A stretch of DNA of 38,418 bases, taken from the NCBI RefSeq assembly GCF_001436505.1, contig NZ_AYYI01000040.1, positions 1 to 38,418 on the forward strand, read 5' to 3'. Below are positions 7,538 through 14,698 of the stretch, piece after piece (position 1 is the first letter of the stretch; each line of letters opens with the position of its first letter). Source of the stretch: Loigolactobacillus rennini DSM 20253 (GTDB lineage: Bacteria > Bacillota > Bacilli > Lactobacillales > Lactobacillaceae). Under the pieces are notes generated by a model, which had not been told where the DNA came from, searched no databases, and saw only the letters and a list, made by a program, of their open reading frames with translations. The position numbers and the translations under genes are program-made.

Positions 7538-8410
7538 TCACTGCGGTGAAACGGTAACACCAACAGGGGCGGCGGTTAAATTCAGCCAATGCCCAGGTAA
7601 ATGAAGCTGCATTAACGTCGCTAATATTGTTGACGCTTGTTTTGGCGGAACTAGGCTTAAAATTGCTGGTCCAGAACCACTTAAATAAGTACCATAGGCG
7701 CCAGCCTGAGCTGCACAGTGACGAATTTTAACTAAATTTGGGGCCAAACGGCGGCGATAAGTTTCATGGAATTGGTCACGTTCTAACATCCGGCCCGCTA
7801 ATTCCAAATCACCGCGAAAAAGGGCACCCACTAACACATTGGCAGCCGAACTACTGGCAACTGCCGCACGCAAAGGTAATGCTGCAGGTAAAACACCGCG
7901 GCTTTTTTGTGCACTTAACTGCTCTGGTGGAATATAGGCTAAAATTCGTGCTGGCGGGAAAGGTGCTTGAACAATCTCTGCTTCAAAACCATCATAAGTC
8001 GCTGCCACAAAACCACCATAAATTGCTGGGGCAACGTTATCTGGGTGGCCTTTTAACTTGGTTGCTAATTGGAGTTTATCAAACTGAGAAAGACTAAGTT
8101 TGCCTAAATAATCTGCCAATTCAATGCCAGCGATGATTAGAGCTGAATGGCTACCTAAACCACAAGCAAATGGGATGTTAGTCCGCAAGTGCAAGTAGTG
8201 CGGTGTCAAATCAGGAATCAGTGCCAAGGCAGTCTTGACGATTAAATTATCCTGATTATTGGCCACAGTCCGCCCTAACTGGTGATCAATTTGCCAGTGT
8301 GTCTGGGGTTGGCCGATGGTCACGGCTAAATCTAGCGTTAGCGCTAAACCTAACGAATCAAAACCCGGTCCCAAATTAGCACTCGTTGCTGGAACATGTA
8401 TCGTTGTCAT
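7538..8410 (-). CDS. thrB: Homoserine kinase
   Basis: A 290-residue GHMP-superfamily kinase that phosphorylates L-homoserine with ATP to O-phospho-L-homoserine, the step before threonine synthase. The start MTTIHVPATSANLGPGFDSLG is diagnostic. The ATP-binding glycine/serine loop reads IPFACGLGSHSALI (about residues 102-115), and GTYLSGSGPAILSL near residue 240 is the conserved C-terminal motif. Length is normal for the family. It lies 40 bp downstream of the sprT-like gene and is probably cotranscribed with tex and sprT; hom and thrC are not beside it, unlike the usual hom-thrC-thrB grouping. Confidence 0.94.
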   Translation of the reverse strand: MTTIHVPATSANLGPGFDSLGLALTLDLAVTIGQPQTHWQIDHQLGRTVANNQDNLIVKTALALIPDLTPHYLHLRTNIPFACGLGSHSALIIAGIELADYLGKLSLSQFDKLQLATKLKGHPDNVAPAIYGGFVAATYDGFEAEIVQAPFPPARILAYIPPEQLSAQKSRGVLPAALPLRAAVASSSAANVLVGALFRGDLELAGRMLERDQFHETYRRRLAPNLVKIRHCAAQAGAYGTYLSGSGPAILSLVPPKQASTILATLMQLHLPGHWLNLTAAPVGVTVSPQ

Positions 8411-8450
8411 GCGACATTCCTCCTGCCTAGATCGCCTCGTTATTTTACCA

Positions 8451-8903
8451 CTAGTCAGTCGCTGGTTGGCTTAATTTTAACCGCCCACCGCAACGACTAC
8501 AAACAAAGCGCTGAACATTCAACCGCCGTTGCCGATCATAGCACTGCCCACAATGTGTACAAACATAATGCCATTTAACCTGCGGAACAGTTAAAGCCGG
8601 AGCATACCGACTACCACCCACCGCGGCTAATTGCTGTTTAAAATCAGGGTCGCGGTGGCGATAACCTTTTCCTGCTAAATGTAAATGATAGTGGCACAAT
8701 TCATGTAGTACAATCCCTAGTAATGCCTGTGAATGTTGTGGCTGTGCAAACCGCGGATTGATTTCAATGTGGTGATCCGCTAAATGATAACGCCCGCCAG
8801 TGGTTCGCAAACGCTTATTGAACCAAGCTTGGTGCGTAAAGGGTTGGTTAAAATAGCGTTGAGAAACCATCTTGATGTAGTGAACTAAGGCGGCATTAGT
8901 CAT
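8451..8903 (-). CDS. SprT family zinc metalloprotease-like protein
   Basis: A 150-residue SprT-like domain protein. It has the zinc-metallopeptidase signature HELCHYHLH (HExxH) around residue 68, then GYRHRDPDFKQQLAAVGG. A C-terminal zinc ribbon contains CTHCGQCYDRQRR and CSRCGG. Bacterial small SprT proteins (B. subtilis YdcK type) have no settled function; the eukaryotic relative Spartan cleaves DNA-protein crosslinks. The ATG start overlaps the end of tex by 8 bp, so the two are translationally coupled. Confidence 0.9.
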   Translation of the reverse strand: MTNAALVHYIKMVSQRYFNQPFTHQAWFNKRLRTTGGRYHLADHHIEINPRFAQPQHSQALLGIVLHELCHYHLHLAGKGYRHRDPDFKQQLAAVGGSRYAPALTVPQVKWHYVCTHCGQCYDRQRRLNVQRFVCSRCGGRLKLSQPATD

Positions 8904-11061
8904 CTTTAGGCTGCACCATAGTCAATTGAATCCGTTCCCGCTGCTGATCCACTGACAGGACCCAGACGTGAACAATGTCACCAACAGCAACCACATCCCG
9001 CGGATTTTTAACAAAATGTGGTGCCAAATGTGAAATGTGGACCAAACCATCGTATTTTACGCCGATATCCACAAACGCACCAAAATCTAACACATTGCGA
9101 ACTGTTCCTTCTAGTGCCATCCCTGGTTTTAAATCCGTGATTGCCAAAACATCAGTCCGCAGTAGTGGCTGCGCATAGTTATCCCGCAAATCACGACCAG
9201 GTTTTTGTAAACCAGTCACAATATCTTTTAACGTTGCTAAACCAACACTTAGTTCTTCTGCTAAAGCAGTTGTGGCCTGAATTTTTTGAGCTGCCTTAGT
9301 ACCAACAGCCGTTAACGTAAGCTGGGAATTAGCTAGCACTTTTTTAGCGACGGTGTAGCTTTCCGGGTGAATATCAGTATTATCCAACACATTTTGTCCG
9401 CCGATAATCCGTAAAAAGCCAACAGACTGTTCAAAGGCTTTCGGACCTAACCGGGACACTTTTTTTAATTCTTGCCGTTTTGTAAAGTTACCATTTTCGT
9501 TACGGTAAGTGACAATATTTTGTGCAATCGTCTTACTGAGACCAGAAATGTGTGCTAGCAACTCTGGACTGGCGGTGTTTAAATTAACACCCACACTGTT
9601 AACCACATCTTCCACCACAATATCTAGCTGGGCACTTAATTGTTTTTGCGGTACATCATGTTGGTACTGCCCGACACCAACAGCTTTAGGATCAATCTTA
9701 ATCAATTCCGCCAACGGATCTTGCAGGCGCCGGGCGATACTGACCGCACTACGTTCTTCAACATTAAAATCAGGAAACTCTTGTCTTGCCACTGTACTAG
9801 CTGAATAAACACTGGCACCAGCTTCATTAACAATCACATAATAAACTTTCCGGTCAATAGTTTTCAAAACATCTGCAACAAACTGCTCTGATTCACGACT
9901 GGCCGTCCCATTACCGATGGCAATCATTTCGACTTGATTTTTTTCAATAAAATCTTTAAAGGTCGCTGCAGCCGCTTTTCGTTTTGCTGCTGGTGCTGGC
10001 TTGTGCGGATAAATCACCAACTTATCCATAAATTTCCCAGTTGCGTCCACTACTGCTAATTTACAGCCTGTACGGTATGCTGGATCAAAGCCTAAAACAG
10101 TCCGGCCTTTTAATGGGGGTTGCAACAATAAATGTTTTAGATTATCGCCAAAAACAGTGATTGCCTGATCAGCTGCTTTTTGGGTCAAGTCTGCTCGAAT
10201 TTCCCGTTCGATGGCCGGACCGATAAACCGTTTATAAGCCGCCTCCAAAGCAGCTTTAACGTACTCACCAGCGACATTTTGCTGCTTTACCACTGCTTGT
10301 TCTAAATGCCAGAAAATGGGCCGGGATGCAACTGCTAAACTTACCTTTAAAATCCCAGCTTTTTCACCCCGGTTAATGGCTAATACCCGGTAAGACACCA
10401 TTTTGGCCAGCGGTTCAGTAAAATCATAATACAGTGCATAAATTTGTTTGTCGTCTAAACTTTTATCCTTAGCTTCCACGGTAAATTTAGCGTGCTTCCA
10501 AGTGTATTGGCGAATCCACGCCCGAAACGCCGCATCATCGCCAAATTCTTCCGCCAAAATTTCATGCGCGCCGGCTAAGACATCCGCCACAGTCCCTAAT
10601 TTTTTATCTGGTGCTAAATACTTTTCAGCTTCAGCTTTTATAGCTGTTTCATCACCAGCCGGAAAAGTGCGCAACCAAGCTGCAAATGGTGCTAAGCCCC
10701 TTTCTCGAGCAATTGTCGCTTTGGTCCGCCGTTTTTGTTTATAAGGTAAGTAAAGGTCTTCAACTTGTTGTAATTTAGTTGCCGCCTGAATTTTTTGTTT
10801 TAAATTAGCGGTTAATTTACCTTGATCAGCGATCAGCTTTAAAACTTCATTTTGTCGTGCCACTAAATTTTCTTGGTATTGATAAGTATGTTGTATTGCA
10901 CGAATCTGTACTTCATCTAAATTACCGGTTGCCTCTTTACGGTACCGGGCCACAAATGGCACCGTATTGTCATCTGCCAGTAACTGTAACGTCTGTTTGA
11001 TTTGTTGCTTACGATAATCCGGTAACCGATCAATGGTCCGGTATAAAATTTGTTTATCCAT
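8896..11061 (-). CDS. tex: Tex family RNA-binding transcription accessory protein
   Basis: A 721-residue Tex protein of normal family length. It has an N-terminal helical region with VPFVARYRKEATGNLDE (residues ~35-50), a YqgF/RNase H-like domain (~320-450, with GFDPAYRTGCKLAVVD), helix-hairpin-helix repeats (~490-620, with VNLNTASPELLAHISGLS and YRNENGNFTKRQELKKV) and a C-terminal S1 domain (~640-715, with GMALEGTVRNVLDFGAFVD). Family members bind nucleic acid and have been linked to transcription and RNA decay. It is probably the first gene of a tex-sprT-thrB unit. Confidence 0.95.
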   Translation of the reverse strand: MDKQILYRTIDRLPDYRKQQIKQTLQLLADDNTVPFVARYRKEATGNLDEVQIRAIQHTYQYQENLVARQNEVLKLIADQGKLTANLKQKIQAATKLQQVEDLYLPYKQKRRTKATIARERGLAPFAAWLRTFPAGDETAIKAEAEKYLAPDKKLGTVADVLAGAHEILAEEFGDDAAFRAWIRQYTWKHAKFTVEAKDKSLDDKQIYALYYDFTEPLAKMVSYRVLAINRGEKAGILKVSLAVASRPIFWHLEQAVVKQQNVAGEYVKAALEAAYKRFIGPAIEREIRADLTQKAADQAITVFGDNLKHLLLQPPLKGRTVLGFDPAYRTGCKLAVVDATGKFMDKLVIYPHKPAPAAKRKAAAATFKDFIEKNQVEMIAIGNGTASRESEQFVADVLKTIDRKVYYVIVNEAGASVYSASTVARQEFPDFNVEERSAVSIARRLQDPLAELIKIDPKAVGVGQYQHDVPQKQLSAQLDIVVEDVVNSVGVNLNTASPELLAHISGLSKTIAQNIVTYRNENGNFTKRQELKKVSRLGPKAFEQSVGFLRIIGGQNVLDNTDIHPESYTVAKKVLANSQLTLTAVGTKAAQKIQATTALAEELSVGLATLKDIVTGLQKPGRDLRDNYAQPLLRTDVLAITDLKPGMALEGTVRNVLDFGAFVDIGVKYDGLVHISHLAPHFVKNPRDVVAVGDIVHVWVLSVDQQRERIQLTMVQPKDD

Positions 11062-11108
11062 TATAACCTCGTTCTAAAATAACTTGTCCTTGCAAAACCA
11101 TAATGTCT

Positions 11109-11114
11109 ATTATA
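11109..11114 (-). promoter_or_regulatory. Likely -10 element of the tex promoter
   Basis: A consensus TATAAT lies 48 bp upstream of the tex start in the 117-bp gap after the ABC transporter operon. No good -35 match stands at 16-18 bp, so the call rests on the -10 alone. Confidence 0.4.
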
Positions 11115-11178
11115 CTGAGCTCAGCCACGAAATGCTAGGCGTGCCACTAGTAAACATGTAGGTACAGCAGCATAAATT

Positions 11179-11949
11179 TTAGCGGTCAGTGGTTTTAAAA
11201 TATTGGTATAACGCCGCTTGTGTTAGTTGTTGTTTGGCCACTGCAGTAAAGTCTGCCACAATTTTTCCCTGATCAAGGATAAGCAAACGATTGCCATACT
11301 TTAAAGCATCGGCCAAATGATGAGTAATCATCAAACAAGTCAATTGCTGCTGAGCTATCCGTTTTTGCGTGTAAGCCATTAATTGAGAACTAGTCCGGGG
11401 ATCCAATGCCGCTGTGTGTTCGTCTAATAACAACAACTCAGGTGTCGTTAACGTCGCCATCAGCAAACTGAGCGCCTGCCGTTGGCCACCAGACAGCGCA
11501 CCAGCAGGAGTAGTTAAATGGTGCTCTAAGCCATTGCCAATTTCTGCTGCCATCGCGCGAAAACGCGGATAATTCTGACGTAACCGTCTTAACTTTAATC
11601 CCCTTTTCTGACCACGCTGCTGCGCCAACAACAAATTTTCTGCCACAGTCATCCGCGGCGCAGTTCCCATTTTCGGGTCTTGAAAAACTCGGCTTAAATA
11701 TTGTGCCCGTTGTACAACCGATTCGCGGCGTATATCTCGACCCCGCAGTAAAATTTGCCCACTGGTAGGCTGATTGTCACCAGTAATCGTGTTAAACAAA
11801 GTTGTTTTCCCAGCACCATTAGTCCCTAACACGGAAATGAAATCCCCTGCATAAATGGTTAAATTTAATTGCTTTAAAATGGGCTGTACTTGCTGCCCTG
11901 CCATTGCACTGACGACAATATTTTTTAACTGTAAAATTGGCTCATTCAT
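11179..11949 (-). CDS. trpZ: ABC transporter ATP-binding protein, probable tryptophan uptake
   Basis: A 256-residue ABC ATPase with Walker A GTNGAGKT (~43-50), Q-loop SRVFQDPKMGTAP, signature LSGGQRQAL (~152-160), Walker B LLLLDEHTAALD (~174-185) and the switch histidine in ITHH (~210). It belongs with the permease and periplasmic-type binding protein upstream, a set known in streptococci as TrpXYZ. The start overlaps the permease gene by 8 bp, so subunits are coupled. The Trp assignment rests on the leader peptide with tandem Trp codons ahead of the operon, not on the ATPase sequence, which cannot tell substrates apart. Confidence 0.8.
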   Translation of the reverse strand: MNEPILQLKNIVVSAMAGQQVQPILKQLNLTIYAGDFISVLGTNGAGKTTLFNTITGDNQPTSGQILLRGRDIRRESVVQRAQYLSRVFQDPKMGTAPRMTVAENLLLAQQRGQKRGLKLRRLRQNYPRFRAMAAEIGNGLEHHLTTPAGALSGGQRQALSLLMATLTTPELLLLDEHTAALDPRTSSQLMAYTQKRIAQQQLTCLMITHHLADALKYGNRLLILDQGKIVADFTAVAKQQLTQAALYQYFKTTDR

Positions 11950-12841
11950 GCCGAGTCACCCCTTTTCGCAATAAACGTTTAATTTGGAAGCGCTGCTGCA
12001 GCGTTGGTAACGTCAACGCAATGGCTAAAATCAGTGCTGAAATCAACTTCAGATCGTTAGTGTTAAACCCGAGTTGTAAAACTAATAGCAAAACAAAGCG
12101 GTACAAAATACTACCTAGAATCACTGCCACTAAACGCTGGTTCAACGTCAATTCGCCAAATGCAACTTCGCCAATGATAATCGCTGCTAGTCCGATAACA
12201 ATGACGCCGATCCCCATATTAACATCTGCGTACCCATTACTTTGGGCCATTAAGCCACCGGACAAACCGATAAAACCATTGGCCACCATCAAGCCTAATA
12301 TGGTCATCCAATCTGTTTTAATGCCTAATGCCTTAGCCATCGTCGCATTATCGCCAGTTGCAATGAAAGCTTGCCCTAACTCCGTTTGTAAAAAATAAGC
12401 CAACAGCATTAATGTCAATCCCACTGTGAATATGCCGACCACCACGCTATCGAAGTACTGGGGAAGTTGCTGTAAAAATTTGGCTTTAAATAAAGTTGGT
12501 TGGTTTAACAACGCCACATTGGCTTTACCCAACACACGTAAATTAATTGAATACAAACCAGTCATCACTAGAATGCCCGCTAACAAAATGGGAATTTTAC
12601 CTTTAGTGTATAGTATCCCCGTAGCCAAACCAGCGAGTAGGCCAGCACCAAAAGCCAATAATGTTGCTAAAATGGGTGCCACGCCATGGGTGATACTGGT
12701 CACTGCCACTGCAGCACCTAATGGAAATGTGCCTTCAACGGTCATATCTGGAAAATTTAAAATGCGAAAGGTTAAAAATAAACCAACGCCTAAGATTCCC
12801 CACAACAACCCTTGGCCAATCGCCGAAGTAATTAAATTCAT
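11942..12841 (-). CDS. trpY: ABC transporter permease, probable tryptophan uptake
   Basis: A 299-residue membrane permease with about eight to nine hydrophobic segments spread along its length, starting MNLITSAIGQGLLWGILGVGLFLTF-type. The motif FPDMTVEGTFPLGAA near residue 30 is typical of permeases that partner with ABC_sub_bind (PF04392) receptors. The C-terminal LQQRFQIKRLLRKG is a basic cytoplasmic tail. Its ATG overlaps the stop of the binding-protein gene (ATGA, 4 bp). Confidence 0.82.
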   Translation of the reverse strand: MNLITSAIGQGLLWGILGVGLFLTFRILNFPDMTVEGTFPLGAAVAVTSITHGVAPILATLLAFGAGLLAGLATGILYTKGKIPILLAGILVMTGLYSINLRVLGKANVALLNQPTLFKAKFLQQLPQYFDSVVVGIFTVGLTLMLLAYFLQTELGQAFIATGDNATMAKALGIKTDWMTILGLMVANGFIGLSGGLMAQSNGYADVNMGIGVIVIGLAAIIIGEVAFGELTLNQRLVAVILGSILYRFVLLLVLQLGFNTNDLKLISALILAIALTLPTLQQRFQIKRLLRKGVTRHE

Positions 12842-13860
12842 GGGTACACCACACCTTTCTGTTGTGCTTGCTTAGTGACAGCAGCTGGCAATTTAATGCC
12901 TAAAGCCACCGCCGCTTTTTGATTAATTGCCAATTTACCTTTAGCTACGGTTTTAATTGGTGTTTTTGCCGGTTGCGTTTTTCCTTGTAAAACATCAGCT
13001 GCCATGTTACCTGTTGCAACTCCCAGCGCATATTGGTCAAGCCCATAACTCGCTAACCCACCTGCTTGAACCTGTTTAGCCGTCGCCGGAAAAACGGGCA
13101 CTTTAGCTTGATTGGTATGGTTTAGTAACGTTTGTAACGCACTGGCAATAGTATTATCACTAGGAACATAAATCGCTTGAACTTGCTGCACCGCCAATTG
13201 TGCGACTTGATCCACATCATTCGAATTAGCTACCGTAAAACGGTGCAATTTAAAACCAAATTGTGGGGCTAAATGCCGTAATACAGCTACTTCCGCTTGC
13301 GCAGAAGGATCGCTAGAGGTATAAATCACACCTAACTTTTTAGTATCAGGTAAAACTTGCCGAATGAGTTGAAGCTGTTGTTTAACTGGCGTGCGGCTGG
13401 AAACCCCCGTCACGTTAGTGCCTGGCTGGCGGTTATCATGAACTAGTCCAGCGGCTTTCGGGTCAGAAATTGCCCCCAAAATTAAAGGTGCTTGTGTGTT
13501 CGTATTAGCAAGTGCCTGTGCAGCTGGGGTTGCAATTCCGATGTTCAACGCTGTTTTTTTAGTCTGGAAACGTTGCGCCATGGTTTGCAAATTGCTCTGA
13601 TCGCCCTGTGCATTTTCAAAATCAATGGTGACCGTTTTACCATCCCTAAAACCGCGTCGCCTCAGTTGTGCCACCACTCCCCGGTGGATTTCATCCAAGG
13701 CAGGATGAGACTGAGTCTGTAAAATGCCGATTCGTGGTTTTTCAGCTACATGTTTAGACGCTAACTTTGTCGGTGATGATTGAGCAGACTGCGGTGCCTG
13801 AAAAAAAGCAATTGCCAACAACACACCTAACACCCCGATAAAACCTAATAATCGTTTCAT
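12838..13860 (-). CDS. trpX: ABC transporter substrate-binding protein, probable tryptophan uptake
   Basis: A 340-residue extracytoplasmic receptor of the ABC_sub_bind type: KPRIGILQTQSHPALDEIHRGV starts the first lobe, and LILGAISDPKAAGLV and VYVPSDNTIAS-type segments follow. A hydrophobic N-terminal segment (residues ~4-24) serves as signal or anchor, but there is no cysteine for a lipobox. The start is ATG at 13860 with GGGAGG 7 nt upstream; the ATG five codons earlier would bury this site. It is first in the trpXYZ operon, preceded by a Trp-codon leader and two terminators, so expression is likely controlled by attenuation in response to tryptophan. Confidence 0.82.
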   Translation of the reverse strand: MKRLLGFIGVLGVLLAIAFFQAPQSAQSSPTKLASKHVAEKPRIGILQTQSHPALDEIHRGVVAQLRRRGFRDGKTVTIDFENAQGDQSNLQTMAQRFQTKKTALNIGIATPAAQALANTNTQAPLILGAISDPKAAGLVHDNRQPGTNVTGVSSRTPVKQQLQLIRQVLPDTKKLGVIYTSSDPSAQAEVAVLRHLAPQFGFKLHRFTVANSNDVDQVAQLAVQQVQAIYVPSDNTIASALQTLLNHTNQAKVPVFPATAKQVQAGGLASYGLDQYALGVATGNMAADVLQGKTQPAKTPIKTVAKGKLAINQKAAVALGIKLPAAVTKQAQQKGVVYP

Positions 13861-13906
13861 GCTGGAACCTCCCAATTAATTAAATGAATCAGATAATGTT
13901 TGCAAG

Positions 13907-13949
13907 CAAAAAGGGGGTGCAGCAAAAGGTTTACTTTTGCCACAGCCCC
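13907..13949 (-). terminator. Second terminator-like hairpin in the trpXYZ leader
   Basis: On the minus strand GGGGCTGTGGCAAAAG pairs with CTTTTGCTGCACCCC (outer 4 bp GGGG/CCCC, inner 7 bp GCAAAAG/CTTTTGC) and is followed by TTTTT. It stands between the attenuator and the trpX start, with no convincing promoter after it. It resembles a hairpin at 18487-18540 (GGGGC-GT-G-AAAAGTA in common). Confidence 0.7.
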
Positions 13950-13993
13950 TATGCAGATTAGCTAAACACTATCTTGATGACAGTCTTTAAGGT

Positions 13994-14027
13994 AAACAAA
14001 AACCCGCATAGGTAGAATCTATGCGGG
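13994..14027 (-). terminator. Attenuator terminator of trpXYZ
   Basis: Minus-strand CCCGCATAG (14027-14019) and CTATGCGGG (14011-14003) form a 9-bp stem with a 7-nt loop, followed by TTTTTGTTT. The 5' arm region CATAGAT (14023-14017) can instead pair with ATCTATG (14053-14047), an exclusive alternative that would prevent the terminator. It lies 62 bp past the leader peptide stop. Confidence 0.88.
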
Positions 14028-14040
14028 CAAACAGGAATTC

Positions 14041-14101
14041 AGCCAACATAGATACGATCTTCAACAGACCGTATCTAAAGACAGCCTGCCTACAGTTGGC
14101 T
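14041..14101 (-). promoter_or_regulatory. Alternative-pairing region of the Trp attenuator
   Basis: Three mutually dependent pairings are visible in the minus-strand RNA. AGCCAAC (14101-14095), which overlaps the codons just after the two Trp codons, pairs with GTTGGCT (14047-14041). Nested inside, AGATACG (14076-14070) pairs with CGTATCT (14056-14050). Both sequester ATCTATG (14053-14047), the segment complementary to the terminator 5' arm. A ribosome stalled on the Trp codons would cover AGCCAAC and favour ATCTATG pairing with the terminator arm. The pairings are seen; the switching model is inference. Confidence 0.65.
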
Positions 14102-14143
14102 TTGCCACCAAGCACCATTTAATTGTAGGTTACGCTGTTGCAT
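14090..14143 (-). CDS. trpL: Trp leader peptide MQQRNLQLNGAWWQSQL
   Basis: A 17-codon ORF, too short for standard ORF calling. Its ATG at 14143 is preceded by AAGGAGG with 7 nt spacing, among the best ribosome binding sites in the window. Codons 12 and 13 (14110-14105) are tandem TGG. It begins about 30 nt after the predicted transcript start from a consensus promoter and is followed by alternative hairpins and an intrinsic terminator, then the ABC transporter operon. This is the architecture of ribosome-mediated attenuation as in enteric trp leaders. No T-box motif (GGGTGGNACC-type) was found in the leader. Its translation is predicted, not shown. Confidence 0.82.
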   Translation of the reverse strand: MQQRNLQLNGAWWQSQL

Positions 14144-14178
14144 GACTTTTCCTCCTTTTCACTGATAAATTAATCATT

Positions 14179-14207
14179 AGTATAGTTGCTTCCAGTCAAC
14201 TTGTCAA
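14179..14207 (-). promoter_or_regulatory. Promoter of the trpL-trpXYZ operon
   Basis: TTGACA (14207-14202) and TATACT (14184-14179) are spaced by exactly 17 bp, a near-consensus sigma-A promoter. Transcription should start near 14172, about 30 nt before the leader peptide ATG and about 310 nt before trpX. A strong constitutive-looking promoter fits control by attenuation. Confidence 0.88.
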
Positions 14208-14230
14208 TCACAGTCATTACCTCATCAATT

Positions 14231-14671
14231 TTACACTAATAAGGTCATAATTCGATTGATTTGCTTGTTCATCTGCAGTGAACTATCATCTTGCTGTTTT
14301 TCTGCGGCATTAAAGGCAGCCACATCTACTTGATGCGCTTGCGCGTCCACACTTGCGGCCATTTGCGCACAACCAGCCACATAATCAGTGTATGCGCTAA
14401 GCAATAAGTGGTGCATACCCACAGCTTTAGCTGGCGGCTGTACCGCCTGAACACTTGCTAGATTTTTCTGATAATCCGCTACGCCTTGATCAAAATGCGC
14501 TTTAATACTGGTCCACTGATCTTGGCTAATCTCAGCCACTGTTTTAGTATTAATGGCTTCTTTTAGCAACTGGTAATCCCCATTTAAAGTTGACGTTAAC
14601 TTTTGCGTGGTGGTCACCATATCATCGATCACTTGTGCATAATGCACTAAAATCCGTTGTGCTTTTACCAT
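14231..14671 (-). CDS. Conserved-looking helical protein of unknown function
   Basis: A 146-residue protein I do not recognise. It has no signal peptide or membrane segment and reads as several long amphipathic helices rich in Gln, Ala and Val: ILVHYAQVIDDMVTTTQKL, then YQLLKEAINTKTVAEIS, MHHLLLSAYTDYVAGCAQMA, and MNKQINRIMTLLV at the end. A four-helix bundle is plausible. ATG at 14671 has GAGGACGG upstream. It follows the P-type ATPase stop by 27 bp with no terminator between, so it probably shares the Mn2+-riboswitch transcript. There is no terminator between its stop and the trpL promoter. Confidence 0.7.
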   Translation of the reverse strand: MVKAQRILVHYAQVIDDMVTTTQKLTSTLNGDYQLLKEAINTKTVAEISQDQWTSIKAHFDQGVADYQKNLASVQAVQPPAKAVGMHHLLLSAYTDYVAGCAQMAASVDAQAHQVDVAAFNAAEKQQDDSSLQMNKQINRIMTLLV

Positions 14672-14698
14672 AATCTTCCGTCCTCACAGTCAAATTGA

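Noticed and set aside
7738-8097. 119-residue plus-strand ORF opposite thrB
   Set aside because: Shadow frame of thrB; no ribosome binding site, and the homoserine kinase frame is unambiguous.
11937-12398. 153-residue plus-strand ORF, and a similar 149-residue one at 12426-12875, opposite the permease gene
   Set aside because: Antisense shadows of a membrane-protein gene, rich in Pro, Lys and Asn, with no start signal.
13907-14207. T-box riboswitch for the trpXYZ leader
   Set aside because: GGTGGCAAAGCC in the leader recalls part of a T-box, but it lies far upstream of the terminator, lacks the ACC pairing core, and is explained by the Trp codons of the leader peptide.
14172-14219. Fifteen-codon ORF MTVIDKLTGSNYTND overlapping the trpL promoter
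   Set aside because: The upstream GAGG is only 2 nt from the ATG, and the frame is wholly contained in promoter sequence.
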